Positions 35,190-44,869 are shown, counted from the first letter of the stretch. The stretch is 64,000 bases of DNA from Tenacibaculum sp. 190524A02b (GCF_964036645.1 NZ_OZ038525.1:2254501-2318500); one strand, 5' to 3'. Program-made: numbers and translations. Notes: generated from the sequence alone by a model not told the origin.

Positions 35190-36833
35190 ATGAGCATCAA
35201 AACCTTTTTAAGCACATGTATCCTTTTTTCTAGTATTATTGGTTGGTCACAAACCTCATTATTCAATCATACAAAAACATTTACACGACAAGATACCTTA
35301 CGTGGTTCTATTACCCCAGAGAGAGCTTGGTGGGATTTAACTTTTTACCATCTAAATATTTCAGTAGATCCTGATAAAAAATATATTGAAGGTAAAAACA
35401 CCATTCAATACACCGTTTTAAAACCTCATAATATACTACAGGTGGATTTACAATCGCCCATGCAAATTACTAAGGTTGTGCAAAATGGAAAAAAACTACG
35501 CTTTACCTCAGAAGGAAATGCGCATTTTATTCAACTTCCTAAAAAAGAACCTAAAGGCTCTAAAAACAAAGTAATTGTTTACTATAAAGGGCATCCTAAA
35601 GAGGCTATCAGAGCGCCTTGGGATGGTGGTTTTTCTTGGAAAAAAGACAACAATGGCAATCACTTTGTTGCCACTTCTTGTCAAGGTTTAGGTGCTAGTG
35701 TTTGGTGGCCTAACAAAGACCATATGTATGATGAAGTAGATAGCATGGCAATTAGCGTTCGTGTTCCTAAAAACTTGATTAATGTTTCCAACGGTCGTTT
35801 GCGCAAAGTTTCACACCATAGAGATAGCACTAGTACCTACCATTGGTTTGTTAAAAATCCAATAAACAATTATGGTGTCAACGTAAACATTGGTGATTAT
35901 GTATTGTTTTCTGATAAATACCAAGGTGAAGCTGGCGAGTTAGACATGTTTTATTATGTACTGAGGGATAATATTTATAAAGCAAAAAAACACTTTAAAG
36001 ACGCACCAAAAATGATGAAGGCATTTGAGCATTGGTTTGGAAAATATCCTTTTTATGAAGATAGTTTTAAATTAGTAGAAGTTCCTTACTTAGGTATGGA
36101 ACATCAAAGTTCTGTTACCTACGGAAATCAATATATGAAAGGCTATTTAGGTAGAGATTTATCAGGCACAGGCTGGGGTTTAAAGTTTGATTTTATTATT
36201 ATCCATGAAGCAGGTCATGAATGGTTTGCTAATAATATTACCAACAAAGACATTGCTGATATGTGGGTTCATGAAAGTTTTACTGCTTATTCCGAAAGTT
36301 TGTTTGTAGATTATTATCATGGTAAAAAAGCAGCCAATGAATACATTATTGGTACACGTAAATCTATCTTAAATGACATTCCTTTAATTGGGCAATACAA
36401 CGTAAACAGTGAAGGTTCTGGCGATATGTATTACAAAGGTGCTAATATGATTCATATGATAAGACACTTGGTGAATGATGATGAAAAATGGCGTCAAATT
36501 TTACGTAGCTTAAACAGTACTTTTTTCCATCAAACCGTTACTACAAAACAAATAGAAAACTTTTTAATTGAGCAAACTGAGATTGATTTAACCAAAGTAT
36601 TTGATCAATATTTACGTACTATTAAAATCCCTGAATTTGAGTACCAACTTAAAAATAATGTATTAAAATACAGATGGAATAATGTAGTAGCTGGTTTTAA
36701 CATGCCTTTAAAAGTAAAAACATATAAAGATGATATCTTACTAACGCCTACCACGCAATGGCAAACACAAACAATTAACGCTAACAAAATAACTGTAGAT
36801 CCTAATTTTTATGTAAAGACCAACAGTTTATAA
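35190..36833 (+). CDS. M1-family metallopeptidase (secreted aminopeptidase-like)
   Basis: The 547-residue precursor has a signal peptide (about 1-20). The gluzincin active site is intact: His339-Glu340-Ala-Gly-His343 with third zinc ligand Glu362 (WVHESFTAYSES), and the substrate-binding segment GMEHQSSVTYG (302-312) in place of the GxMEN motif. It is shorter than full M1 aminopeptidases because the large C-terminal helical domain is absent. Presumably it trims peptides from oligopeptides outside the cytoplasm. It starts a plus-strand run that continues with sugar-related genes, with only 14 bp before the next start. Confidence 0.9.
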   Translation: MSIKTFLSTCILFSSIIGWSQTSLFNHTKTFTRQDTLRGSITPERAWWDLTFYHLNISVDPDKKYIEGKNTIQYTVLKPHNILQVDLQSPMQITKVVQNGKKLRFTSEGNAHFIQLPKKEPKGSKNKVIVYYKGHPKEAIRAPWDGGFSWKKDNNGNHFVATSCQGLGASVWWPNKDHMYDEVDSMAISVRVPKNLINVSNGRLRKVSHHRDSTSTYHWFVKNPINNYGVNVNIGDYVLFSDKYQGEAGELDMFYYVLRDNIYKAKKHFKDAPKMMKAFEHWFGKYPFYEDSFKLVEVPYLGMEHQSSVTYGNQYMKGYLGRDLSGTGWGLKFDFIIIHEAGHEWFANNITNKDIADMWVHESFTAYSESLFVDYYHGKKAANEYIIGTRKSILNDIPLIGQYNVNSEGSGDMYYKGANMIHMIRHLVNDDEKWRQILRSLNSTFFHQTVTTKQIENFLIEQTEIDLTKVFDQYLRTIKIPEFEYQLKNNVLKYRWNNVVAGFNMPLKVKTYKDDILLTPTTQWQTQTINANKITVDPNFYVKTNSL

Positions 36834-36847
36834 CCAAACTTTATCCA

Positions 36848-38236
36848 ATGAACAGAAAAGACTTTATCCGTTCCGTATTAGGCGCTTCCGCCTTTATAAC
36901 ATTGCCAGCTAACGCTTATGCTACTAATTCTGATGCTTTAGCAGAAGCTATTGCCTCCACTGCTAAACCTACTAATGGAAATTTATTTGGGTTTAAAACT
37001 AATCCTTTAAAAAAAGTTCGTGTAGGAATTATTGGATTAGGAAATAGAGGAATTGTGCTATTACAAATGTTTGAATGGCTAGCCCAACAGAATTATTGTG
37101 AGATTGTTGCGCTTTCTGATTTAAAGGAGAAAAAAGTTAAACGTGCTGTAGACACCTTAAGCAAATGGCAATCTAAAAAACCTAAAACCTATTTTGGTAA
37201 AGAAAATGCTTGGCAAGATTTAGCGAAACAAGATGATATTGATTTACTTTTAATAGCTACTCCCTGGAAATTACACACCCCAATGTGTATTTATGGAATG
37301 AACCATGGAAAACATGTGGCTTGTGAAGTACCTATTGCATATACTTTAAGTGAATGTTGGCAATTAATTGAAGCTGCAGAAACCAATCAGAAACATTGCA
37401 TTATGATTGAGAACTGCTGCTATAATGAAGAAGAACTTTTTGTATTAAATATGATAGAAAATGGTGTTTTTGGTGATATCACCCATACAGAAGGTGCTTA
37501 TTTACATGATTTACGCAAACATCTTTTAACCGATCATTATGAAAATGATTGGCGTGTTAAGCACCATATTGAACGTGATGGTAACTTTTATACCACACAT
37601 GGTTTAGGTCCTATTAGTTTTTACCTAAGTATTGGACGTGGTGATACTTTTGATCATTTGACCTCTATGAGTTCAAGAGAATTAAATTTAAGTGAAACAG
37701 CTAAAAGTTTAAAAAGCCCGTATACCAACTTTAAATGTGGAGACATGAACTCTACAATGATTAAAACAGCCAAAGGAAAAACTATTTTGTTACAGTTTGA
37801 TGTGCATACTGGACAACCTTATTCTAGAATAAATAAAGTGGTGGGTACCAAAGCTACGCATGATGGTTACCCAAGCAAATTGTTTATTGATAGTGATGAA
37901 TTGGTTTTTTGGGGACACAAATGGTTACCTGAAGAAGAATACAAAAACTATCGTAGTAAATACAAACATCCAATTATAAAAAAATTACAAAACATTAGTC
38001 AGGATTTCAAACAAGGCCATGGTGGAATGGACTTTGTAATGATTTATCGTTTAATTAGATGTTTAAATTTAGGGTTGCCGTTAGATATTAATATTTACGA
38101 TAGTGTTTTATGGAGCGCTATTACGCCACTTTCAGAGCTTTCTGTTGCTAGTAAAAGTTTATCTATTCCTGTTCCTGATTTCACCAATAGAACTTGGAAA
38201 AAAGAACAACCTTTAGAAATTATGCGTGATTTTTAA
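36848..38236 (+). CDS. Gfo/Idh/MocA-family protein, GH109-like (alpha-N-acetylgalactosaminidase type)
   Basis: The 462-residue protein begins NRKDFIRSVLGASAFITLPA, a Tat-like export signal with a single Arg rather than RR. A Rossmann NAD-binding motif VGIIGLGNRG (about 58-67) follows, then ATPWKLHTPM, CEVPIAYT, and the block IENCCYNEEELFVLNM and EGAYLHDLR that is characteristic of GH109 enzymes, which cleave terminal N-acetylgalactosamine using bound NAD. Without a structure one cannot exclude an oxidoreductase. Its position before a nucleotidyltransferase and a sugar-kinase-like gene supports a role in amino-sugar use. Confidence 0.85.
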   Translation: MNRKDFIRSVLGASAFITLPANAYATNSDALAEAIASTAKPTNGNLFGFKTNPLKKVRVGIIGLGNRGIVLLQMFEWLAQQNYCEIVALSDLKEKKVKRAVDTLSKWQSKKPKTYFGKENAWQDLAKQDDIDLLLIATPWKLHTPMCIYGMNHGKHVACEVPIAYTLSECWQLIEAAETNQKHCIMIENCCYNEEELFVLNMIENGVFGDITHTEGAYLHDLRKHLLTDHYENDWRVKHHIERDGNFYTTHGLGPISFYLSIGRGDTFDHLTSMSSRELNLSETAKSLKSPYTNFKCGDMNSTMIKTAKGKTILLQFDVHTGQPYSRINKVVGTKATHDGYPSKLFIDSDELVFWGHKWLPEEEYKNYRSKYKHPIIKKLQNISQDFKQGHGGMDFVMIYRLIRCLNLGLPLDINIYDSVLWSAITPLSELSVASKSLSIPVPDFTNRTWKKEQPLEIMRDF

Positions 38237-38247
38237 CTACAGTATTT

Positions 38248-39153
38248 ATGAGGTTAACTTTATTAGTATTAGCTGCTGGTATGGGCAGTAGATTTGGAGG
38301 TTTAAAACAAGTATCTCCTGTAAATGAATTTAATGAAACTATTATTGATTACTCAGTATTTGATGCCAAAAGAGCTGGTTTCACTAAAATAGTTTTTGTT
38401 ATTCGAAAAGAGTTTGAGCTTGATTTTAAAGAAAAAATCACGGCGAAGTATCACAATCAGATAACTGTTGGTTTTGTTTTTCAAGATGTAAAGAATCTTC
38501 CTAATGATTTTCAAAATTCTGAACGAATAAAGCCTTGGGGAACTGGACATGCTATTTGGTGTGCTAGACATGCTATTAAGGAGAATTTTGCCGTAATTAA
38601 TGCCGATGACTTTTATGGGTATGATTCATTTTTAACCATGGCTACTTATTTAAAAGATCTTAACCCCAACGATATTTCTAAACAATGTATGGTGGGTTAT
38701 CATTTAGTAAATACATTATCAGAAAACGGTAGTGTTTCTAGAGGTATTTGTACTACGGATACTAACAACAACCTAACTTCTATTACCGAACGCACCCAGA
38801 TAGTTTCAAAGAATGAACGCATTGTGTTTATAGAAAACAATCAAGAAACTCTACTAGCTATTGATGAAATCACTTCTATGAACATGTTTGGCTTAACACC
38901 TGTTACTTTAACTACTTTTGAATCGGAATTACAAAACTTCTTAACACTGAATAGTACTGAGTTAAAAGCCGAATTTTATTTACCATCTGTAATTAATCAT
39001 TTAATTAGCACCAAACAAAGTACTGTAAAAGTACTGCCTACGCAATCCAAGTGGTTTGGTATGACGTATAAGGAAGATCAAGAAATTGTTGTAAATAATA
39101 TTCTACAACTAACAAAAGCTGGTGAATATCCTAAACAACTTTGGAATGGATAA
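38248..39153 (+). CDS. Sugar-phosphate nucleotidyltransferase-like protein
   Basis: The 301-residue protein starts LTLLVLAAGMGSRFGGLKQ (the GxGxRxGGxK phosphate-binding loop of NTP transferases), with a metal-binding Asp pair at NADDFYGYDSF and a downstream KWFGMTYKED. These proteins join a sugar-1-phosphate to a nucleotide. The next gene overlaps by 8 bp (ATGGATAA) and encodes a kinase-like protein, so the pair may phosphorylate and then activate the same sugar; N-acetylhexosamine is a reasonable guess from the GH109-like neighbour. Confidence 0.82.
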   Translation: MRLTLLVLAAGMGSRFGGLKQVSPVNEFNETIIDYSVFDAKRAGFTKIVFVIRKEFELDFKEKITAKYHNQITVGFVFQDVKNLPNDFQNSERIKPWGTGHAIWCARHAIKENFAVINADDFYGYDSFLTMATYLKDLNPNDISKQCMVGYHLVNTLSENGSVSRGICTTDTNNNLTSITERTQIVSKNERIVFIENNQETLLAIDEITSMNMFGLTPVTLTTFESELQNFLTLNSTELKAEFYLPSVINHLISTKQSTVKVLPTQSKWFGMTYKEDQEIVVNNILQLTKAGEYPKQLWNG

Positions 39154-40234
39154 CGCAGCTATTCAAAACATTTGTCAAGCATTTCAAATACAAGGTAACT
39201 TTTCGCTAGTAGAAGTTATACAATCAGGGTATATTAATACTACCTATAAAATAACCACCTCAACTTCTTCCTATATTTTACAAAAAGTTAATCATCAAAT
39301 TTTTAAAGATATTGAAGGGTTAAGTTCTAATATTGTACGAATTACAAAACACCTTCAGAGTAAAACATCACCAGAAAAACAACACCAAGCTTTACAGGTT
39401 GTTTTTACTCACAATGAGCAAGCTTATTACAAACATAAGGATCATACTTTTTGGCGTATGTTCAATTTTATTCCTAATGCTATTACTTTTGAAACCATAC
39501 AAAATGAATGGCAAGCTGAGACTATGGGAAAAGCTTTTGCTAATTATCATGAACAACTTTCAGACTTACCCCAACCGCCTTTAATAGAAACTCTTCCAGA
39601 TTTTCATAATACAAGTTTACGTATTAAACATTTTAAAACAGCCATACAAAACAATTCGCACGGCAGAAATAAAGACACTCAAAAAGAAATTGATTATTTA
39701 CTAAAACTTGCTCCCGAAATGCATGCCGTGGTTGAATTAGGCAAACAACATAAAATTCCTTTACGTACCATACATCAAGATGCTAAATTGAGTAATATTT
39801 TATTTGACAATACCAATCAAGCCATCGCCATTATTGATTTAGACACTACCATGCCTGGTTATTTATGTTATGATTTTGGCGATGCCGTACGAACTGGTAT
39901 GAACACCGCTACTGAAGACGAACAAAACTTAGACAAAATAAGTTTGCACTTAGAACATTTTAAAGCTTTTACTAAAGGATATGCCGCCAATAGCCATCAT
40001 TTTATTACCAAAGAGGAAATCAATACGTTGGTATTAGGCGTAAAAGTAATTACCTATGAACAAGCCATTCGTTTTTTGACTGATTATCTACAAGGTGACA
40101 CCTATTATAAAACTTCGTATTCTAAACATAATTTAATTCGTACTCGAGTACAAATTGCTTTTTTAAAGAATATCATAAAGTATTATGATGTGCTTACTAA
40201 TTATGTTATGGAACAATATACTGTTTTTAGTTAA
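39146..40234 (+). CDS. APH-fold phosphotransferase, possible N-acetylhexosamine kinase
   Basis: The chosen start is the ATG at 39146, which overlaps the preceding stop codon; a GTG at 39122 in the same frame would overlap by 32 bp and is unlikely. The 362-residue protein has the aminoglycoside-phosphotransferase/choline-kinase fold: catalytic loop HQDAKLSNILFD (Asp as base, Asn as metal ligand) and IDLDTTMPGYLCYDFGDAVR for the DFG-like metal site. The ATP-binding N-lobe (QSGYINTTYKI, YILQKVNHQIF) is clear. Kinases of this type include N-acetylhexosamine 1-kinase. Assignment to that activity is based on genome context only. Confidence 0.75.
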   Translation: MDNAAIQNICQAFQIQGNFSLVEVIQSGYINTTYKITTSTSSYILQKVNHQIFKDIEGLSSNIVRITKHLQSKTSPEKQHQALQVVFTHNEQAYYKHKDHTFWRMFNFIPNAITFETIQNEWQAETMGKAFANYHEQLSDLPQPPLIETLPDFHNTSLRIKHFKTAIQNNSHGRNKDTQKEIDYLLKLAPEMHAVVELGKQHKIPLRTIHQDAKLSNILFDNTNQAIAIIDLDTTMPGYLCYDFGDAVRTGMNTATEDEQNLDKISLHLEHFKAFTKGYAANSHHFITKEEINTLVLGVKVITYEQAIRFLTDYLQGDTYYKTSYSKHNLIRTRVQIAFLKNIIKYYDVLTNYVMEQYTVFS

Positions 40235-40246
40235 TTTTATATTTGT

Positions 40247-40633
40247 ATGACAACACCTACAGTTTCTTTCAACACAAATAGCATTGTTAAAATGGAACTA
40301 GAAATTTTAAACGCTATGCAACAGTGTGATACTGAAAAATTAGATAAACTCTTACATGATCAACTACTCTTTACCATTCCTAATGAACAAACAATAGATA
40401 AAAAAACAGATTTAGAGGTTTACCAATCAGGAAATATGAACATCAGTAAAATGTCAGCTAGTGAACAACAAATAAACTTAATTGATGATACAGCTATTGT
40501 TTCTGTCGTCATTGATATGGAAGGAAGCTATTTTAATCATTCCTTAAACGGAAAATATAAAGTTTTAAGAGTTTGGAAATACTATAACAATCAATGGCAG
40601 GTAATAGCAGGAAGCAGTAATACTATTTTGTAA
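40247..40633 (+). CDS. NTF2-like (DUF4440/SnoaL-type) protein
   Basis: The 128-residue protein has the cone-shaped NTF2 pattern: an N-terminal helix pair (VKMELEILNAMQQCDTEKLDKLL), then LLFTIPNEQTIDKKTDLEVYQSG and a run of antiparallel strands ending VLRVWKYYNNQWQVIAGSSN, which is the DUF4440 signature. Such proteins serve as small-molecule isomerases or as binding domains of unknown role. It starts 12 bp after the kinase-like gene and is probably in the same transcript. Confidence 0.8.
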   Translation: MTTPTVSFNTNSIVKMELEILNAMQQCDTEKLDKLLHDQLLFTIPNEQTIDKKTDLEVYQSGNMNISKMSASEQQINLIDDTAIVSVVIDMEGSYFNHSLNGKYKVLRVWKYYNNQWQVIAGSSNTIL

Positions 40634-40761
40634 TAAAATAGTAAAAATACTACTACATAAGGCTTTTCTATTTTTATCTCTTCATGAATATTCTTTACTT
40701 TTACGGTTAATTAATATATAAAAGCTAGGAGTAAGCATAATTAAGTTTATCTATACCTTAA

Positions 40762-41598
40762 ATGAAATTCGAGGAAAAAGTAATAACATATAAAGAAAAA
40801 ATAGTTTTTATCAAACTATCTATGCCTTTTTTCAATAGAACTTTAAAAAGTTATGCTGAAAATGAAGCTTGTTTTATGTTTGTTAACAAAGGCGAAGTGG
40901 GAATTAGAACTCCTAATAATTTTCTAAACCTGAATCATAATACAGCAATGATTGCCAAATGTTTAAATTACTTTTTTGAACCTTGCAAAAATAAAAACTC
41001 TCAAAATAAAGGAGTTGAGTCTGTAGGTATTTTTCTTTATCCATCTTTGGTAGAAGAACTATTTGACTTAGATATTACATTATCAAATTATGAAAGTAAT
41101 TATAATGTAAAACAAGTACAGGTAGATTTAATGTTAAATAATTTTAGACAAAGTATTGACATTTTATTAGAAAATCCTGAGTTAGTAGATGACAACATCA
41201 TAAAAACCAAACTAAAAGAGTTTATTCAATTAATGGTTAAATCGCAAAACTCACCTTCAGAATTAGATTTTTTAGCTGCTTTATTTAAACCAAATGAAAT
41301 TGAATTTAAAAAAGTAATTAAACAAAACCTGTATGCCAATCTTTCAGTAAAGGAACTTGCCCTATTAACTCATTTGAGTGAATCTTCATTTAAAAGGAAG
41401 TTTAAAGAAGTTTTTAGTGAAAGTCCTAGAAAATACCTCACTCAAAAAAAACTAGAACGTGCAGCCGAGTTTTTAAAATCAAAAAACAATCGTATATCTG
41501 AAATTGCTTATGATGTAGGTTTTGACTCGGTATCTACTTTTAACAGGAATTTTACTGTTTATTATGGAAAATCTCCTTCCGAATACCGTTTGAACTAA
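40762..41598 (+). CDS. AraC-family transcriptional regulator
   Basis: The 278-residue protein ends in the double helix-turn-helix of AraC proteins (about 180-278): NLYANLSVKELALLTHLSES, SFKRKFKEVFSESPRKYLT, then ISEIAYDVGFDSVSTFNRNF. The N-terminal part, with NKGEVGIRTPNNFLNL, may be a ligand-binding cupin-like domain. It lies directly upstream of the DUF4345 and SDR genes, which it probably controls. Confidence 0.88.
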   Translation: MKFEEKVITYKEKIVFIKLSMPFFNRTLKSYAENEACFMFVNKGEVGIRTPNNFLNLNHNTAMIAKCLNYFFEPCKNKNSQNKGVESVGIFLYPSLVEELFDLDITLSNYESNYNVKQVQVDLMLNNFRQSIDILLENPELVDDNIIKTKLKEFIQLMVKSQNSPSELDFLAALFKPNEIEFKKVIKQNLYANLSVKELALLTHLSESSFKRKFKEVFSESPRKYLTQKKLERAAEFLKSKNNRISEIAYDVGFDSVSTFNRNFTVYYGKSPSEYRLN

Positions 41599-41680
41599 AT
41601 TGAGCAGTCTTTGACCTAAACTGCGCTTTAAACTAAATCAATCTACATGACCTTTGTATCAACATTTAAAATACAAGGTT

Positions 41681-42082
41681 ATGAGCAATTCAAGAATTTT
41701 AAAAATTTACTTATTTATTTCAGGTTTAATTTTAACAGCTGTTGGAATCTTAACCACATTTAACCCTATAACTATTAAAGCTAATGAAGGAATAGAAATA
41801 GCAGGAAATGCAAGTGCATTAAATGATGTTCGCTCCTTTGGAATGTTATTATTAGTTACAGCACTTCTTTTATTTTTAGGAAGCTTTAAAAGTTCTTTAA
41901 GAAAATCAGCAACAATTTTTTCTTCGCTACTTTTTCTTTCACTAGGTGCTGGAAGAATTTTAAGCATTATTCTAGATGGAATGCCTTCTAGTGGAATGGT
42001 TAAAGCCACTGGACTAGAAGTTATTTTAGGTCTAGTAGGACTTGTTCTTTTTATAATAAACAATAAACAACAATCTTTTTAA
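41681..42082 (+). CDS. DUF4345-like small membrane protein
   Basis: The start at 41681 (MSNSRILKIYLF) gives 133 residues; an in-frame ATG 27 bp upstream is less likely. There are four membrane segments (about 5-26, 47-66, 72-94, 107-127), and the segment DVRSFGMLLLVTALLLF is typical of DUF4345 proteins. Function unknown. It lies between an AraC regulator and an SDR, a pairing that suggests regulated expression. Confidence 0.7.
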   Translation: MSNSRILKIYLFISGLILTAVGILTTFNPITIKANEGIEIAGNASALNDVRSFGMLLLVTALLLFLGSFKSSLRKSATIFSSLLFLSLGAGRILSIILDGMPSSGMVKATGLEVILGLVGLVLFIINNKQQSF

Positions 42083-42094
42083 ACTAACACAAAA

Positions 42095-43018
42095 ATGAAT
42101 AGATCAATATTAATAACAGGAGCTAATGCAGGGATTGGTAAAGAAACAGCTAGGCAATTGGCTTTAATAAAAGAAACAAAAATAGTTTATTTAGCCTGTA
42201 GGAATCTTGAAAAAGCTAAGGCTGCAAAAAAAGAGTTAACAGAAACTACAAAAAGAGATATATTTAAAATTATTATCCTAGACGTTTCTAGACCTGAAAC
42301 AGTGAAACAAGCCGTTCAAGAATTACCTATAGCTATTGATGCGCTAATAATGAATGCAGGTGGAACGGGAGGAAAAACACCAGAAAAACTTACTCCAAAT
42401 GGTGTCACGGAATTAACAGCTAGTAATCTTTTAGGACATGTTGTTCTTGTTGACGAGTTAATTGCACAAAACAAACTAAACAACGTTGCTTTATTTGCTA
42501 GTTCTGAAGCAGCAAGAGGAATTCAAAAAATGGGAATGAAACGCCCTAATTTAATTGAGAATTCAGTTGAAGAATTTGTTTCTATATTCAACGGTACAAA
42601 GTTCAAAGATGATTTTGATCCTTTTCAAGTTTATGGCTGGATTAAATATGGAGGTACATTATGGATGAGTAATATGGCTAAAAAACATCCTAAAATTAAA
42701 TTTATCAGCATGAGCCCTGGAGGAACTAGAGGTACCAATGGTATGAATGATTTACCGTTATTAAAAAGAATATTCTTAAAACATATAGGAATGAAAATAA
42801 TTATGCCTTTAATGGGAATGTCTCATTCTGTTAAAGAGGGCGCAAAACGATTTGTTGAAGGTATCAATAACCCTAAGTTTAAAAGCGGTGTATTTTATGC
42901 TAGTAAAGAAAATGTTTTAACTGGACAAGTAGTAAATCAAAGTAGTATTTGGAAAGATTTAGATAATCATACGTTTCAAAATAATGCTGATATAGCTATT
43001 CATCAATTTACTAATTGA
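42095..43018 (+). CDS. Short-chain dehydrogenase/reductase
   Basis: The 307-residue protein has the cofactor motif TGANAGIG (about 7-14), ACRNLEKAK indicating NADPH preference, MNAGGTGG in the NNAG position, and catalytic Tyr-Gly-Trp-Ile-Lys followed by SMSPGGTRGT. It resembles protochlorophyllide-reductase/retinol-dehydrogenase-type SDRs. It follows the DUF4345 gene by 12 bp and ends at a terminator. Confidence 0.85.
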   Translation: MNRSILITGANAGIGKETARQLALIKETKIVYLACRNLEKAKAAKKELTETTKRDIFKIIILDVSRPETVKQAVQELPIAIDALIMNAGGTGGKTPEKLTPNGVTELTASNLLGHVVLVDELIAQNKLNNVALFASSEAARGIQKMGMKRPNLIENSVEEFVSIFNGTKFKDDFDPFQVYGWIKYGGTLWMSNMAKKHPKIKFISMSPGGTRGTNGMNDLPLLKRIFLKHIGMKIIMPLMGMSHSVKEGAKRFVEGINNPKFKSGVFYASKENVLTGQVVNQSSIWKDLDNHTFQNNADIAIHQFTN

Positions 43019-43039
43019 TAAACTATAAAAGTATCAGTT

Positions 43040-43069
43040 AAACGGTTTGAATATCAATTCAAGCCGTTT
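43040..43069 (+). terminator. Terminator after the SDR gene
   Basis: Arms AAACGG-T-TTGAAT and ATTCAA-G-CCGTTT (13 positions, one G-T pair) with a 4-nt loop are followed by TTT. It ends the AraC-DUF4345-SDR unit. Confidence 0.8.
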
Positions 43070-43176
43070 TTTATTGAATCATAGTTTAATATGTATTTTC
43101 TTCATACAAACATAATCTAATAACGCTAAGAATTTCTATTTTTATCCTATTTAAGTAAACAAACGAAACTACTCCC

Positions 43177-44283
43177 ATGGCCGAACTATTTAAAAATATA
43201 TACAACGATCGTTTTTTTGAGCGCTTTACCAATATTGTATTAGCCATTCAACCAAACTTTAATAAAACACAGTTTATTAAAGACATTTATACCGATAATT
43301 GGGAACAAAAAGAACTCAAACAACGAATGCGCCATATTACTACAGTGCTAAACACGCATCTTAGTCCCAATTTTGAGCAAAATGTAGAGTTACTAATCGC
43401 TGTTATTCAATACATAGAACAAAACAACATTAAACAAGAAAGTATTGAATACATGTTTCTACCCGATTTTATTGAAGTATACGGGATGAATCATTATAAC
43501 GTTTCGGTAAAAGCCATGGAACAGATTACACAATTTACCAGTTGTGAATTTGCAGTACGTCCTTTTATCATTGCTTACCCTGATAAAATGTTGACACAAA
43601 TGAAAGCTTGGTCTACTCACAAACATCCTATGGTACGTAGATTAGCCACTGAAGGTTGCAGACCTAGATTGCCGTGGGCAATGGCATTACCTGAATTAAA
43701 AAAAGATCCAACACCTATACTTCCTATATTAGAAACCTTAAAAGGAGACGTTTCTGAATCGGTACGAAGAAGTGTTGCCAATAACCTAAATGATATTTCT
43801 AAAGACAATCCTGAAATAGTGATGCAACTTGCTAAAAAATGGATGGGAACTTCTAAAGAAATTGATTGGGTAGTAAAACACGCTTCCAGAACACTTTTAA
43901 AACAAGGAAACTCAGAAATTATGGAATTGTTTGGTTTTGGAAGTATTGAAAACATTAAAATAACCGATTTTAACATTCATACCCCCAAAGTAAGTATTGG
44001 CAATTATCTGGAATTCTCTTTTAAACTAAAAAACATCAGTTCCCCTCCTAGCAAAATTAGATTAGAGTACGGTTTGTATTATCAAAAAGCCAATGGTACC
44101 TTATCTAAAAAAGTATTTAAAATAAGTGAAAAGCAATACGACGGACAATCTACCACAGCTATCACCAGAAAACAATCGTTTAAAATTATTACTACCAGAA
44201 GGTATCATGTAGGCTTGCATCAAGTTTCTTTAATTATTAATGGTCAAGAGCTCGAAGCTTTTAATTTTGAGTTAATTTCCTAA
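43177..44283 (+). CDS. AlkD-like HEAT-repeat protein (putative DNA alkylation repair)
   Basis: The 368-residue protein is built in its first 250 residues from tandem helical HEAT-like repeats, with the AlkD-type block HPMVRRLATEGCRPRLPWAMA, ILETLKGDVSESVRRSVANNL and DWVVKHASRTLLKQG. These bind alkylated DNA in the AlkD/AlkC glycosylase superfamily. The C-terminal part (about 265-368) is a beta-sandwich-like domain (NYLEFSFKLKNISSPPSKIR), as found in AlkC-type and related proteins, and is not a classical AlkD domain. Enzymatic activity is not proven. Confidence 0.82.
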   Translation: MAELFKNIYNDRFFERFTNIVLAIQPNFNKTQFIKDIYTDNWEQKELKQRMRHITTVLNTHLSPNFEQNVELLIAVIQYIEQNNIKQESIEYMFLPDFIEVYGMNHYNVSVKAMEQITQFTSCEFAVRPFIIAYPDKMLTQMKAWSTHKHPMVRRLATEGCRPRLPWAMALPELKKDPTPILPILETLKGDVSESVRRSVANNLNDISKDNPEIVMQLAKKWMGTSKEIDWVVKHASRTLLKQGNSEIMELFGFGSIENIKITDFNIHTPKVSIGNYLEFSFKLKNISSPPSKIRLEYGLYYQKANGTLSKKVFKISEKQYDGQSTTAITRKQSFKIITTRRYHVGLHQVSLIINGQELEAFNFELIS

Positions 44284-44301
44284 TAAAAAACTTCTTTATA
44301 T

Positions 44302-44865
44302 ATGCATAATTTACTTCAAGAAATAAGCACTAGATGTTTGATAACACCTAAACTACAAGAACATATTAGTTCTTATTTTGAAGTAGAAGAAATCAAGCAA
44401 GGAGAAATTGTATTAACACAAGGTTCCAAAGCCAATTATCTTTATTTTATTGAGAAAGGACTATTACATAATTATTATTATCACAATGGAAAACAAGTTT
44501 CTTCTTGGTTTTATAAAGAAAATCAGTTTATTACTTCATGGTATAGTTTTTATACACAACAGCATAGTTATGAAGAAATAGAAAGCTTAGAGGATTGTGT
44601 TTTGTATAAAATCAGCTATAGCAATTACCAAAAATTAATTACAGATTTTCCTGCTTTTGGAAATTTTGCTCGTTTATTAGCAGAAGAAATGTTAAGCTTT
44701 TTAGATCAATTCTCAAAAGGATGGTCTTTTCTTTCTGCCAAAGAAAAATATCAACTCCTACTTTCTTACTTCCCTACTATTGAATTACGGATAAAACTAG
44801 GCTATATTGCTTCTTTTTTAGGTATTTCTCAAGAAACTTTTAGCAGACTTCGCGCCCAGAAATAG
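44302..44865 (+). CDS. Crp/Fnr-family regulator with an FNR-like recognition helix
   Basis: The 187-residue protein has a cNMP-binding-like beta-roll (about 30-115; QGEIVLTQGSKANYLYFIEKG) and a C-terminal winged helix ending LGYIASFLGISQETFSRLRAQK. The recognition helix has Glu-Thr-Phe-Ser-Arg, equivalent to the ETxSR with which E. coli FNR (E209, S212, R213) reads TTGAT. None of the other three Crp/Fnr proteins in this window has that Glu. Only Cys12 lies near the N-terminus, so there is no 4Fe-4S oxygen sensor. A perfect TTGAT-N4-ATCAA box starts 5 bp after its stop codon, upstream of the next gene. Confidence 0.88.
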   Translation: MHNLLQEISTRCLITPKLQEHISSYFEVEEIKQGEIVLTQGSKANYLYFIEKGLLHNYYYHNGKQVSSWFYKENQFITSWYSFYTQQHSYEEIESLEDCVLYKISYSNYQKLITDFPAFGNFARLLAEEMLSFLDQFSKGWSFLSAKEKYQLLLSYFPTIELRIKLGYIASFLGISQETFSRLRAQK

Positions 44866-44869
44866 CTTT

